A stretch of DNA of 38,385 bases from Planctomycetota bacterium (GCA_016872875.1 VGYW01000017.1:1-38385); one strand, 5' to 3'; counted from the first letter of the stretch, positions 7,093 through 16,819 are shown. A program made the numbers and translations. The notes: generated by a model not told the origin, from the letters alone.

Positions 7093-8331
7093 GTGAATGC
7101 TAGCGAAATCCTGAGCAGCGCGGAACGGCGCATAGGGGAGCACCGAACGGCTGAGGCCGCCCTGCGTTTTGTGGACTCGGCGGGCCAGCCGCTGGCGAGC
7201 GTGGCGGCCGAGGTGACGCTCGTGCGCCGCGAGTTCAAGCTCGGCGCCAATGCCTTCCGCATCGGGGCCATCGAGGACGCCGCTCTTCAGCGCGCATACT
7301 ACGAGCGCTTCGCCGCGCTGCTCAACTACGCCACGCTGCCCTTCTACTGGGGCGGCTACGAGCCGCAGCCGGGGAAGACCCAGGAGGCACGCCTCGATCA
7401 AATGGCGGCCTGGTGCCGCGAGAACAACATCGCCACGAAGGGCCACCCGCTCGTCTGGCACGAGGTCTTCCCCAAGTGGGCCGAGGCGCTTGCCGATGAG
7501 GACGTGTTGAAACGCCAGGAGGAGCGTGTGAAGCAGATCGTCTACCGCTTCCAGGGGCGGATTGACATCTGGGACGTGGTGAACGAGGCGACGGTGAGCG
7601 CGCGGTTCGGGAACGCTGTTGGCCGCTGGATGAAGGCCAACGGCGCAGCGAAATGCGTGGCCGACGCGCTCCGCTGGGCCGATGCCTCAAACCCCAAGGC
7701 CGTGCTGCTGTACAACGACTTCAACGTCTCGCCCGACTTCGAGAAGCTCGTCCAGGCCCTCCTGGACGCCAAGGCACCCGTCAAGACCATCGGCATCCAG
7801 AGCCACATGCACAAGGGCACGTGGCCCATCGAGCGGGTGTGGAGCGTGTGCGAGACCTATGCGCGCTTCAAGCTCCCGCTCCACTTCACCGAGGCCACCG
7901 TGCTCTCGGGCGAGTTGAAGAAGGACGACGACTGGCACAAGCGGCGGGACGACTGGCACACCACGCCCGACGGCGAGAAGCGGCAGCTCGAGTATGGCCA
8001 GCAGTTCTACACCGTCCTCTTCAGCCATCCCGCGGTCGAGGCGATCACCTGGTGGGACTTTTCGGACAACGGCAGTTGGCAGGGCGCGCCCGCGGGGCTG
8101 GTGCGGAAGGACATGACGCCGAAGCCGCTCTACGACTGGCTCCTCGAGGCCTTCCAGAAGCGCTGGGCGACGAATGCGAGCGTGACCGCGGACGCCGCGG
8201 GCAAGGCCACCCTCCGCTGCTTCTTCGGGGAGCACGAGGTCCGCGCCAAGCTCCCCTCGGGCGCGGCCCTCACAGGCCGCTTTCGCCTGGAGCGGCACGG
8301 GGGCCGGTCCCTCGATGTGCCCATGACCTGA
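7093..8331 (+). CDS. GH10 endo-beta-1,4-xylanase-like enzyme
   Basis: The 412-residue protein starts at GTG 7093, immediately after the antitoxin stop. It shows a GH10 TIM barrel: GHPLVWHE at strand 3, acid/base Glu165 in WDVVNEAT, YNDFN, IGIQSHMH, nucleophile Glu267 in LHFTEATV, and ITWWDFSD near the end. GH10 enzymes cleave beta-1,4-xylan with retention of configuration. No signal peptide is visible, so it may act on imported oligosaccharides or use an unrecognised export route. The last 60 or so residues look like a small beta domain. The gene shares an operon with the second PIN/antitoxin pair and converges on ldh. Confidence 0.85.
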   Translation: MNASEILSSAERRIGEHRTAEAALRFVDSAGQPLASVAAEVTLVRREFKLGANAFRIGAIEDAALQRAYYERFAALLNYATLPFYWGGYEPQPGKTQEARLDQMAAWCRENNIATKGHPLVWHEVFPKWAEALADEDVLKRQEERVKQIVYRFQGRIDIWDVVNEATVSARFGNAVGRWMKANGAAKCVADALRWADASNPKAVLLYNDFNVSPDFEKLVQALLDAKAPVKTIGIQSHMHKGTWPIERVWSVCETYARFKLPLHFTEATVLSGELKKDDDWHKRRDDWHTTPDGEKRQLEYGQQFYTVLFSHPAVEAITWWDFSDNGSWQGAPAGLVRKDMTPKPLYDWLLEAFQKRWATNASVTADAAGKATLRCFFGEHEVRAKLPSGAALTGRFRLERHGGRSLDVPMT

Positions 8332-8348
8332 CCTCGAGGTTCTTCTAT

Positions 8349-8444
8349 CGTCCTCGTCCCTCGTCCTCGTCCGTCGTCCTCGATTCTCGTCGTTCCTGAG
8401 GGAGAGGGGTCGAGGACGAGGACGAGGGACGAGGACGCGGACGA
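8349..8444. repeat. Long inverted-unit hairpin element, copy L of the ldh-flanking pair
   Basis: Left arm 8349-8384 is built from reiterated TCGTCC/TCGTCCTCG units, and right arm 8410-8444 is their reverse complement (GAGGACGAG units). They enclose a 25-bp core. The element lies between the convergent xylanase-like and ldh genes and could act as a bidirectional terminator. A homologous copy in the same orientation lies at 9432-9544. Confidence 0.88.
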
Positions 8445-8458
8445 TTGAGGAGCAGGAG

Positions 8459-9397
8459 CTACGCGCCCAGGGCGGCGGCGATGGCGGCGCGGATGACGTC
8501 GGCGGAGCGGGCGAGGGCCTGGCTCTCGGCGTCGGAGAGCTTGGTGTGGATGATGCGCTCGATGCCGCCTGCGCCTACGATGCAGGGCAGGCTCAGGCAG
8601 AGGCCGTCGAGGCCATACTGCCCCTGGAGCGGCGCGGAGAGGGTGAGGACGCTGTGCTCGTTGCGGAGGATTGCGCCGACGATGCGGAGGACGGCCAGGC
8701 TGACGGCGTAGTTGGTGAAGCCCTTTTTCTCGATGACGTGGTATGCGGAGTCGCGGACGCGGCGCTCGACGGCGGCCTTGTCGTCGGGCAGGGAGCCGTG
8801 GCTGCACCCTTCGCAGAAGGCCTCGAGGGGCGTGCCGGCGATGTGGACCTGGCTCCAGAGGAAGACCTCGCTGTCGCCGTGCTCGCCGACGACGTAGGCG
8901 TGGACGTTTCGCGGGTCCACGCGGCAGGTGCGGCTGAGCTCGAAGCGGAAGCGGGCCGAGTCGAGCACGGTGCCCGAGCCGAACACTCGGCTGGGCGGCA
9001 GCCCCGACCGACGAAGCGCCACGCAGGCCATCACGTCCACGGGGTTCGTGACCATCAGGATGCAGGCGTCGCCGAGGTGGGGCGCGAGGGCGTCAACGAT
9101 GCCGCCGCAGATGTCGGCGTTACGGCGGCAGAGCTCGAGGCGGGTCTCGCCCGGCCGCTGCCTGGCCCCGGCCGTGACGACGATGACGCGGGAGCCGGCG
9201 CAATCGGGGTAGCCGCCCGCGCGGATGGTGACGGGCGGGGTGAAGAACAGCCCGTGGTTCATGTCCATCGCGTGGCCTTGCGCCCGCGCCTGGTCGAGGT
9301 CAACCAGGACGAGCTCGGTGGCGAGGCCGGACACCTGGAGGGTGTAGGCGATGGTGGCCCCCACGTCGCCCGCGCCGATGATGCTGACTTTGGACAT
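8459..9397 (-). CDS. ldh: L-lactate dehydrogenase
   Basis: The 312-residue protein belongs to the LDH/MDH family. It has the Rossmann motif GAGDVGA at the N-terminus and the NAD-selecting Asp in LVDLD. The loop GARQRPGETRL has Gln at the specificity position typical of lactate rather than malate dehydrogenases. NPVDV, GSGTVLDSARFRF and the catalytic His region GEHGDSEVFLWS are also present. It would interconvert pyruvate and L-lactate with NADH in the cytoplasm. I chose ATG 9397 over the in-frame ATG 9403 because AGGGGG (9404-9409) is 6 bp from the former and abuts the latter. The gene is monocistronic and flanked by two copies of a hairpin repeat. Confidence 0.93.
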   Translation of the reverse strand: MSKVSIIGAGDVGATIAYTLQVSGLATELVLVDLDQARAQGHAMDMNHGLFFTPPVTIRAGGYPDCAGSRVIVVTAGARQRPGETRLELCRRNADICGGIVDALAPHLGDACILMVTNPVDVMACVALRRSGLPPSRVFGSGTVLDSARFRFELSRTCRVDPRNVHAYVVGEHGDSEVFLWSQVHIAGTPLEAFCEGCSHGSLPDDKAAVERRVRDSAYHVIEKKGFTNYAVSLAVLRIVGAILRNEHSVLTLSAPLQGQYGLDGLCLSLPCIVGAGGIERIIHTKLSDAESQALARSADVIRAAIAAALGA

Positions 9398-9431
9398 ATC
9401 CATCCCCCTGTGTCACGGAAAGGCGTTGCTG

Positions 9432-9544
9432 CTTCTTCTATCGTAATCGTCCCTCCTCCTCGTCCTTCGTCCTCGATTCTCTTGGTTCTGGGCTTGTCCT
9501 CGGGAAGAGTCGAGGACGAGGACGAGGACGAGGACGAGGGACGA
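9432..9544. repeat. Long inverted-unit hairpin element, copy R of the ldh-flanking pair
   Basis: It shares the lead-in CTTCTTCTATCGT, the left-arm TCGTCC units (9447-9476), the core CCTCGATTCTC and the right-arm GAGGACGAG units (9510-9544) with the element at 8349-8444, in the same orientation. It lies between ldh and the next gene on the minus strand. Confidence 0.88.
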
Positions 9545-9553
9545 CGAAGGCAC

Positions 9554-10495
9554 CTACTTGTGTGCGGGGGGGATGAGGCCGGCGTCGCGGAGGGGCTTGG
9601 CGAGGGGCTCGTGGTCGAGGCGCGCGCCGAGCCGCAGGATGCACTCCTCCAGGAGGTCGCTGGGGTACTTCTCCTTGGCTGCGGCCGGCCGGAAGTCCTT
9701 CAGCCAGCGGTTGGCGGCCTCGACCAGGAGGTCCTTCTCGCCCAGGGTGAGGGGGGTGCCGGCGGACTCTTTCTGGACGCAGGCGATGGCGATGGCTGCG
9801 TCGGCGGCGTAGCGCTGTGCGGGGGACTCGGCTGCGGCGGCGAGGGCGCGCCAGGGCGCGGCGGCCTCGGCCTTGGGGATGGCGGGCACCCTGCGTGCGA
9901 GCGCGCGCAGGCGCCCGGGGGCGTGGAGCACCTCGGGGAGGGTGAGGGTGCCGATGAGGGAGTCGAGGAGCAGCTTCGCGCGCTTCTCGCCCTTCGGGTC
10001 GTCGGGGTCGGCGATGCGGTTGAGCTGGCGCTCGACCAGGATGTCGAGCGCGCGGCCGCGCGCGTACTCTTTCACGAGAGGGGATTTCGCGATGCGGGCG
10101 AGCGCCGCGCAGATGTCGTCGCTGAGCGCGTGGGCGGCCAAGGCGTCCACGAGCGGCACCTGGATGGCCTGGAGGGGGGACCTGCGGAACTTGGCGGCCC
10201 CCATCTCCTCGATGCGTTCGAGGTGCTCTGTGGCCATGCGGAGGAGGATGGGGATGGCGTCCTCGGACGGCCTGGCGCCGATGGCGTGGAGGAGCTGGGT
10301 CTGCTGCTTGACGAAGTCGGGCGGCTGGCCGCCGATGAAGCGGGTGGCGAGGTTTTCGGGGGTGTTGAGGGCCTCGAAGTCCTGGTAGAGGCGTTTCGCG
10401 TCAGGCGCCTGCTCTGCCCCCCGGCCCGCGCCGGCCCACAGGGCCGACAGGGCACCCAGGATCAGAATCTGCGTGCAACGGCGCGGGATACGCAT
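9554..10495 (-). CDS. Exported alpha-helical protein of unknown function
   Basis: ATG 10495 is preceded by AGGAGG 8 bp away; a GTG one codon earlier is less well placed. The 313-residue product starts with a signal peptide (MRIPRRCTQILILGALSALWAGAGRGAE). The remainder is almost wholly helical and Ala/Leu-rich, with segments such as LVDALAAHALSDDICAALARIA and ARGRALDILVERQL that resemble irregular HEAT/armadillo-type repeats. No catalytic motif is visible. A periplasmic scaffold role is possible but cannot be shown. It is separated from the upstream metalloprotease gene by a 207-bp palindromic repeat element. Confidence 0.7.
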   Translation of the reverse strand: MRIPRRCTQILILGALSALWAGAGRGAEQAPDAKRLYQDFEALNTPENLATRFIGGQPPDFVKQQTQLLHAIGARPSEDAIPILLRMATEHLERIEEMGAAKFRRSPLQAIQVPLVDALAAHALSDDICAALARIAKSPLVKEYARGRALDILVERQLNRIADPDDPKGEKRAKLLLDSLIGTLTLPEVLHAPGRLRALARRVPAIPKAEAAAPWRALAAAAESPAQRYAADAAIAIACVQKESAGTPLTLGEKDLLVEAANRWLKDFRPAAAKEKYPSDLLEECILRLGARLDHEPLAKPLRDAGLIPPAHK

Positions 10496-10557
10496 CACCT
10501 CTCCCTCCTTGTCAAGGCGGCCAAGGTAGAACGCCCCACAAATGAGGGGACAGAACT

Positions 10558-10764
10558 GAAGTCCCGAAGGGACAGCAGTGGGTAGCCGGCGGCTTCAGCC
10601 GCCGGAACGTGGCACACACATGGCCCAGTCCCGAAGGGACGGCAGATGCCCACGTGAGGGGGACCCGCTACACGTTTCTGTCGTCCCTTCGGGACTTCTC
10701 CACTTCTGGCGCAGGGGTCCGGCGGCTGAAGCCGCCGGCAACCTACTACGCTCCCTTCGGGAGC
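10558..10764 (+). repeat. 207-bp palindromic dispersed element, copy 1
   Basis: The element contains six perfect small palindromes in order: GTCCCGAAGGGAC, CCGGCGGCTTCAGCCGCCGG, GTCCCGAAGGGAC, GTCCCTTCGGGAC, CCGGCGGCTGAAGCCGCCGG and GCTCCCTTCGGGAGC. The first half is roughly the reverse complement of the second, so the whole can fold into a branched hairpin. The reverse complement of 25304-25511 aligns along its full length. It fills the gap between two minus-strand genes and contains no credible gene. Confidence 0.92.
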
Positions 10765-10786
10765 AAGACAGCGGGGCAGCCGAAGG

Positions 10787-12877
10787 TCAATCCCCCTGAT
10801 AGCGGGGATAGGAGTTGCTGCCGGGATAGGTCCAGTCGTTGGCCTTGGTGACGGTGAGGCCGGTGTCGAGTTCCTTCTTGCGGGCGCGCAACTCCTCGTC
10901 CCCGTAGGTGGCGTAGCGGCCGCCCATGTTGTAGGTGTCGGGGTCGTTGGCGTCGGTGGCGATGCCGAGGAAGGCCGGCTCGAAGAGGTTCGGGATGCCG
11001 TCGTCGTCGGGGTCGTCGTAGTCGTCCCCGTCGTTCTCCCCGTCGGCCTCAGCCGCGGCGATCGCGGCGTCCCAGTTGTCGTAGAACCACTTGTGCTGGA
11101 ACTCGTGGGCGATGGTTTCGGCGGCGCAGAAGGGGCCGATGCCCTGGCCTGTCACGACGACCGTGCCGCCGAGGTCGTTGGTGTAGGTCTCAGGCCCGGA
11201 GTTCTCGGTGGGGGCGAGGTCTCGGACGTGGACGTGGTCGTCGCCTGGGAAGTACGAGCCGTATCCCCAGCCCCACATGTACTCCCAGCCGGTGGTCGTG
11301 CCGCAGACGTTTCCGGTCTTCCAGTAGTAGAACCAGTTCGGGCCGCGGTCGCGCCCGACGCCTGGGTTGTTGGCGGCCCAGCGGTGGTGGAAGACCTCGA
11401 TGGGCTGCTGGGCGGTGGCGATGACTGTAGCGCCGTCCACGATCTGCGCCCAGACGCTCTTGAGGCCGAAGTCGGCGTTGTTGGCGGGCAGGCCGGTGAA
11501 GCGGGCGCTCACCTCGTAGCGTCCCGTCTTGGTGTTGAGCACGGCCTTGCCCGTGGTGCCGTGCGCGCCGGGGGGCAGCCCGGCGGCGCTGCCGAGCCAG
11601 GGCGAGAGGCCCTTCTTCGCCCTCCATTCGAGGGGGGACGCGCCGACCGGGCTGATGGCGGCCCGCACCTTGTTCGCAAGGTCGGCCACGCCCGGGGCGT
11701 TCACCGCGAAGCTACAGAAGACCTCGAGGACCCCAGGCGTCCTGGATGTGAAGACGACCTCGGAGTTGCCGACCTCCAGCCACGTGTTTGCGGTCGGGTC
11801 GCCGTGGGGGTTGAGGATCGCGACCTGGGGGGTGCCCGTCGTCACGCGGATGAGGTAGGTGCCGGTCTTCGACCACTTGGTGGCGCGCACGCGGACGAAG
11901 TAGGTGCCGGGGGCGAGTGCCTGGACGATTCGCGCCATGCGCCCCCGCTCGCCGCTGGCGTCGTCCGTCGCGATCAGGGTCGTCTGGTCGGCCTGGAAGA
12001 GCCACGCGGTGTTGTCGTTCAGGGTGTCGGCCCACGTCTCGATCGTGTAGGTGCCGGGGGCCGCTGCGTTGAAGAAGAACCAGTCCTCGTTCCCCGGGGG
12101 CCAGATGTCGCCGCTCCTCGGCGGACCGTTCACGATCAGCTCCACGGGGATCGGCTCGTCGAGGTAAATCCTGTCCCAGACAGTGTTCGACTCTCTGAGA
12201 TTGGCGTCGCGGACCTTCAGGTAGACGGTCTTCGTGTCGTTCCCGGCCGAGAGGGTGAATGGCGGGGTGGGGACGTAGGGGAGCCAGGCTGCGCCGGCGA
12301 AGGTGGGCGACTCGCTGGCCATGAACTCCGCCGCCACCCCCGCGCTCGCGTGGTTCAGGGTCACAGGCCGGGCCGCGGTGACGATGGCGCCGTTGTTGAT
12401 TGCGAAGCGTGAGAGGACCGGGGCGGTGGACCTCACGCTGATCGTGTAGTCGCCATCGTCCCACCACCCATAGGGCTGGACCAGGACATAGTAGGTGCCC
12501 GGGCGAAGGGTGCGGGTGATCTTCGACATCAGCCCCGTGCCGCGGTTGTCGTCGTCGTCTATGAACCGCAGGTCCTCGTCGAAGAGGGTCATGAACGAGT
12601 CGTCGAGGCTCCCGGGCCAGGTCTCCACGGTGTAGACGCCGGCCGCGACGACCTCGAAGAAGAACCAGTTCTCGTCGAAGTAGAAGTGGATGTCGCCCCA
12701 CTCGGCCGGGCCGTCCACGATCAGCTCCTCGGCGTCCCACCAGGAGAAGCCGGCCTTGGCCTTCTCGCGGCACGGGTCAGGCTCATCCGGGCCTCCGCTG
12801 CCGCGGCACACGGCGGCGGCGATCGCCCCCACGGCGAGCCCGAGGATGGCGCGGCGAACTGCACTTCCGAACCGCAT
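10787..12877 (-). CDS. Exported zinc metalloprotease-like protein with two PPC-type domains
   Basis: I chose ATG 12877 because AGAGG lies 6 bp upstream and the product starts with a signal peptide (MRFGSAVRRAILGLAVGAIAAAVC). The 696-residue protein has two copies of a PPC-like beta domain. Each has a GDI---DE-WFFF...GTY-IETW core followed by GTY-V-V and a Y-I-V strand. HEFQH at 591-595 fits the HExxH zinc site of metallopeptidases. An Asp-rich stretch near the C-terminus (DGENDGDDYDDPDDDG) looks like calcium-binding thrombospondin-3 or dockerin-type loops. It is probably a secreted or surface peptidase. The third zinc ligand is not obvious, so activity is not assured. Confidence 0.72.
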   Translation of the reverse strand: MRFGSAVRRAILGLAVGAIAAAVCRGSGGPDEPDPCREKAKAGFSWWDAEELIVDGPAEWGDIHFYFDENWFFFEVVAAGVYTVETWPGSLDDSFMTLFDEDLRFIDDDDNRGTGLMSKITRTLRPGTYYVLVQPYGWWDDGDYTISVRSTAPVLSRFAINNGAIVTAARPVTLNHASAGVAAEFMASESPTFAGAAWLPYVPTPPFTLSAGNDTKTVYLKVRDANLRESNTVWDRIYLDEPIPVELIVNGPPRSGDIWPPGNEDWFFFNAAAPGTYTIETWADTLNDNTAWLFQADQTTLIATDDASGERGRMARIVQALAPGTYFVRVRATKWSKTGTYLIRVTTGTPQVAILNPHGDPTANTWLEVGNSEVVFTSRTPGVLEVFCSFAVNAPGVADLANKVRAAISPVGASPLEWRAKKGLSPWLGSAAGLPPGAHGTTGKAVLNTKTGRYEVSARFTGLPANNADFGLKSVWAQIVDGATVIATAQQPIEVFHHRWAANNPGVGRDRGPNWFYYWKTGNVCGTTTGWEYMWGWGYGSYFPGDDHVHVRDLAPTENSGPETYTNDLGGTVVVTGQGIGPFCAAETIAHEFQHKWFYDNWDAAIAAAEADGENDGDDYDDPDDDGIPNLFEPAFLGIATDANDPDTYNMGGRYATYGDEELRARKKELDTGLTVTKANDWTYPGSNSYPRYQGD

Positions 12878-12939
12878 CTGGCACCTCTCTGTCAAATGCT
12901 CCCAAGCTCCGCCGCCCGCAAGGCAACTTGCAGCAGCCA

Positions 12940-12969
12940 AGTATAACCCCACTTGGCAGTGGGAGTCAA
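12940..12969 (-). promoter_or_regulatory. Promoter of the metalloprotease gene with a palindrome in the spacer
   Basis: On the minus strand TTGACT (12969-12964) is followed after 18 bp by TATACT (12945-12940). The spacer holds the inverted repeat CCCAC-N6-GTGGG (12948-12963), a position where a repressor could block polymerase. The operator role is a guess; the promoter match is direct. Confidence 0.65.
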
Positions 12970-13006
12970 AGGGAAAGACGCAAATGGGAAGGAAAAGGTC
13001 ACTTGG

Positions 13007-13025
13007 CCAATGCCTCAGGCATTGG
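13007..13025 (-). terminator. Possible terminator overlapping the stop of the HEAT-like gene
   Basis: The perfect 8-bp stem CCAATGCC/GGCATTGG has a 3-nt loop that contains the stop codon of the minus-strand gene. A short T-run follows about 10 nt further along the minus strand. Confidence 0.35.
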
Positions 13026-13887
13026 GGGGGTGGGCGTGGGGGCGGCTGGGGGCCTTAGGCGCCGGCGTGTGGGTTCCGCGCGAGCCGGGAGGGGGAGCCG
13101 CCGGCGCATCGGCCTGGACCGCGGCGCGCTTGGTCCGAATCTGCGCAATGGCCTTTGCGGCCGCGGCCGAGATCACCTGGGTGGAGTGGTCCAGCATGTG
13201 GCCGAGGAAGCGCGTGGCGTGCTCGGGGTCCGCCTCGGCCATCAAGTGCACGACGACTGCCGGGTCGCCGCGCTCGAAGCTGAACGAGTGATACCGCAGG
13301 CGCCGGCGGCCATGCGCGATCTCGTGCAGCTTCGTCAGCTTCTCGGGGTCGCGCAGCGACCTCAGTTCCTGAACCGCCCACCGCCGGATCACCCCGTGCG
13401 GGTCCTCTTCGCGGGTGAGGAAGTAGCTCTCGACCAGGCGCTCGACGAGTTCCGGGTACTCGACCCGCGCGAGGCCTCGGACGGCCGCGGTGCGGACGTG
13501 GAGCGGCGTGCGCGCGCTCTTGACGACCTCGACGAAGCTGCCGACGTGGCGATGGTGGACGACCCCCGCGAGGGCAGCGATCGCCGCCTCGCGCACGCTG
13601 TCCGGCTGGTGCTCCGAGAGGATTGCCTCGTTGAGGGCCTTGAGGACGCGCTCGTCGTTGCAGCGCTTGTGGATGGCCGCCAAGGCCGCGGCCACCTGCA
13701 CCCGCAGCTCCTCTGGGCCGTGTGCCAGCGCCAGGCACAGGGAGTGAACGCACCGCGTGGTGCCGAGCTTCTCGAGGTCACGGACCGCGGCCAGGGCCTC
13801 CGCGGGCCGTCCCTGGCCGTCCGCCGCGGACTCGATCCTGCGAACGGCTCGTCCCTCTTTCCACCGGTTCAGCAGCGCCCGTATCAT
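13015..13887 (-). CDS. HEAT-repeat-like protein with Pro/Ala-rich tail
   Basis: ATG 13887 (MIRALLNRWKEGRAVRRIES) is the best start; GAGGG lies 7 bp upstream, while upstream in-frame options are TTG or GTG without a good site. The 290-residue protein consists of about six helical pairs. Recurring patterns such as ELRVQVAAALAAIHKRCND, SVREAAIAALAGVV and HVRTAAVRGLARVEYPELVERL are typical of HEAT/PBS-lyase-type repeats used in protein binding. The last 35 residues are Pro/Ala-rich and look disordered. There is no signal peptide or enzyme motif. It lies downstream of the fmdB-like gene but beyond a strong terminator, so it is probably separately transcribed. Confidence 0.72.
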   Translation of the reverse strand: MIRALLNRWKEGRAVRRIESAADGQGRPAEALAAVRDLEKLGTTRCVHSLCLALAHGPEELRVQVAAALAAIHKRCNDERVLKALNEAILSEHQPDSVREAAIAALAGVVHHRHVGSFVEVVKSARTPLHVRTAAVRGLARVEYPELVERLVESYFLTREEDPHGVIRRWAVQELRSLRDPEKLTKLHEIAHGRRRLRYHSFSFERGDPAVVVHLMAEADPEHATRFLGHMLDHSTQVISAAAAKAIAQIRTKRAAVQADAPAAPPPGSRGTHTPAPKAPSRPHAHPPNA

Positions 13888-13959
13888 CCCTCGGCCCTCG
13901 TCGGAGCCTTCCGGCCCACTCACTACTTGTAGCAAATCCCGGCGGCTTCGTCAAGGGCC

Positions 13960-13999
13960 AAAAGAAGACCGGCGTCCCGCCACGGGGGCGGGACGCCGG
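13960..13999 (-). terminator. Rho-independent terminator of the groESL-fmdB unit
   Basis: A perfect 13-bp GC-rich stem (13969-13981 with 13987-13999) and a 5-nt loop are followed on the minus strand by TCTTCTTTT (13968-13960). It begins 29 bp after the stop of the small zinc ribbon gene at 14028. Confidence 0.88.
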
Positions 14000-14027
14000 G
14001 ATAGGTGCGAGAGCGGGCGGCAGGGGC

Positions 14028-14192
14028 CTACGACTTCTTGCTGGTCTTGACGAGGACGGTGCCGTAGACCTGCTCGACCTTTCGCTTGCCGCACTTGGGG
14101 CACTTGGGCTTGCCCTTGTCGAACTCCGTCCAGCTCATCGTCGCGCTGAACGTCTTCTTGCACTCGGTGCAACGGAAGTCATAGGTCGGCAT
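14028..14192 (-). CDS. FmdB-family small zinc ribbon protein
   Basis: This is a short gene of 54 residues. It starts at ATG 14192, 8 bp after GGAGGG. The product begins MPTYDFRCTEC and has a second knuckle CPKC, giving the two Cys pairs of the FmdB/CxxC_CxxC_SSSS zinc ribbon family; the MPTYDF-C opening is diagnostic. The tail is basic (KTSKKS). Family members are thought to be small regulatory or nucleic-acid-associated zinc proteins, but the precise role is unknown. It lies 21 bp downstream of groEL and directly before a strong terminator, so it is probably the third gene of the groESL transcript. Confidence 0.85.
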   Translation of the reverse strand: MPTYDFRCTECKKTFSATMSWTEFDKGKPKCPKCGKRKVEQVYGTVLVKTSKKS

Positions 14193-14213
14193 TGTGGATG
14201 CCCTCCGTGGTGC

Positions 14214-15851
<1,638 letters not shown>

Positions 15852-15902
15852 CGGTTTCTCTTCCTCCGTTACTGTTTGGGGGGTCGGGGAGCCAGCGGCA
15901 CA

Positions 15903-16199
15903 TCAATCCTGGACGATCCCCAGGACGTCGTCTTCCTTCATGATCAGGTACTCTTCGCCTTCGAGCTTCACCTCGGTGCCGGAGTATTTGCCGAAGAGGA
16001 TTTTGTCGCCCTTCTTCACCTGCATCGGGATGAGCTTGCCCTCCTCCGTGCGGCGCCCCTCCCCGACGGCGATGACCTTGCCCTGGATCGGCTTTTCTTT
16101 TGCCGTATCGGGCAACACGATGCCGCCGGCCGTCTTCTCCTCCGCCTCCAGGCGCTCGACCAGCAGCCGGTCGCCCAGCGGGATCAGCTTCGTCGCCAT
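15903..16199 (-). CDS. groES: Co-chaperonin GroES (Hsp10)
   Basis: The 98-residue protein has the Hsp10 core: [32 protein letters not shown] (mobile loop), [45 protein letters not shown]. It caps the GroEL ring. Two in-frame starts exist, at 16208 and 16199. I prefer 16199 because it gives the usual length and leaves AGGAG at 10 bp instead of 1 bp. It is the first gene of the groES-groEL-fmdB unit. I looked upstream for a CIRCE element (TTAGCACTC-N9-GAGTGCTAA) and saw none, so heat-shock control is not evident. Confidence 0.95.
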   Translation of the reverse strand: MATKLIPLGDRLLVERLEAEEKTAGGIVLPDTAKEKPIQGKVIAVGEGRRTEEGKLIPMQVKKGDKILFGKYSGTEVKLEGEEYLIMKEDDVLGIVQD

Positions 16200-16791
16200 C
16201 CTCTTCATGCTCCTTTCTCATTGAGCCACTTGAACTTACGTCGCGGGCGGGTGCCGCATCCCTGCCGCGCGCCCCACCCTCTCCAACAACGTGCATGGGG
16301 AATTCTGAGCAAAAACCGTGCCTTTGCTCTCTCTTGCTCCCCTCACCACACCCAAGTCAAGCCGCGGCAAAGGCTTACACACTGGCACGCGCCCGGCGTC
16401 ATCCCCCTTCCCCTGCCAAATTGGCAGCGCCCCCTCTCCCCCGCCCCCGCGCCCCGCCTGCCAACCTGACAGCCCGTCCACATCCGCCCTCCCCGCGTCC
16501 CGCGCTACATGATCAACTCCCCCGCCTACGGATTTGATCATGTAGTGCGCCGTGCAGCCAACGACATAACCATGGGCCAGTTCAAGGCTTATGGCTCACG
16601 ATACGGCACTCCATCCCGCGCGCTACATGATCAACCCCCCTTCAGACCCGCAGGACAGGCGATGAGGAACCCAGGAGGCCAGGAAAGGAAAGGCCCCCGC
16701 CCTTTCCTCCCTTCCTGCCTTCCTCAGAGGTCCATCCTCTCCGTGCTCTCCGTGCCTCCGTGGTGAGTTCCCCGCAGTGCGCGATTTGGCC
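16200..16791. other. Non-coding region between groES and the surface-protein gene
   Basis: No credible gene is seen in this stretch. It holds C-rich sequence upstream of groES, the GCTACATGATCAA repeats at 16498-16640, and a short purine/pyrimidine-rich inverted stretch near 16670-16735. It ends with CTCTCCGTGCCTCCGTGGTGA (about 16747-16767 plus flank), which resembles a dispersed repeat of related genomes. The promoter at 16792 follows. Confidence 0.6.
16498..16640. repeat. Three copies of GCTACATGATCAA (hairpin plus direct repeat)
   Basis: GCGCTACATGATCAA at 16502-16516 is the near-complement of TTGATCATGTAGTGCGC at 16534-16550, forming a hairpin. A third copy with matching flanks (TCCCGCG...ACCCCCC) begins at 16614, giving 26-27-bp direct repeats 116 bp apart. 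Each carries the self-complementary TGATCA. Confidence 0.8.
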
Positions 16792-16819
16792 TTGACATTG
16801 TGTAGGGGGGGGGTATACT
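16792..16819 (+). promoter_or_regulatory. Strong promoter of the propeller/PKD surface-protein gene
   Basis: Consensus TTGACA (16792-16797) and TATACT (16814-16819) are separated by 16 bp, with a nine-G run in the spacer. Transcription would start near 16826, leaving a 5' leader of about 118 nt that contains a small CCCCAC...GTGGGG-like hairpin near 16890. Confidence 0.75.

Noticed and set aside
8546..10585. Plus-strand open frame of 679 codons
   Set aside because: It is antisense to ldh and the following minus-strand gene, both of which have clear family motifs, ribosome sites or signal peptides. Composition is the shadow type.
16200..16330. CIRCE or sigma-32-type heat-shock promoter before groES
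   Set aside because: No TTAGCACTC inverted repeat is present. A CCCCAT on the minus strand lacks a matching CTTGAA-like -35 at the right distance.
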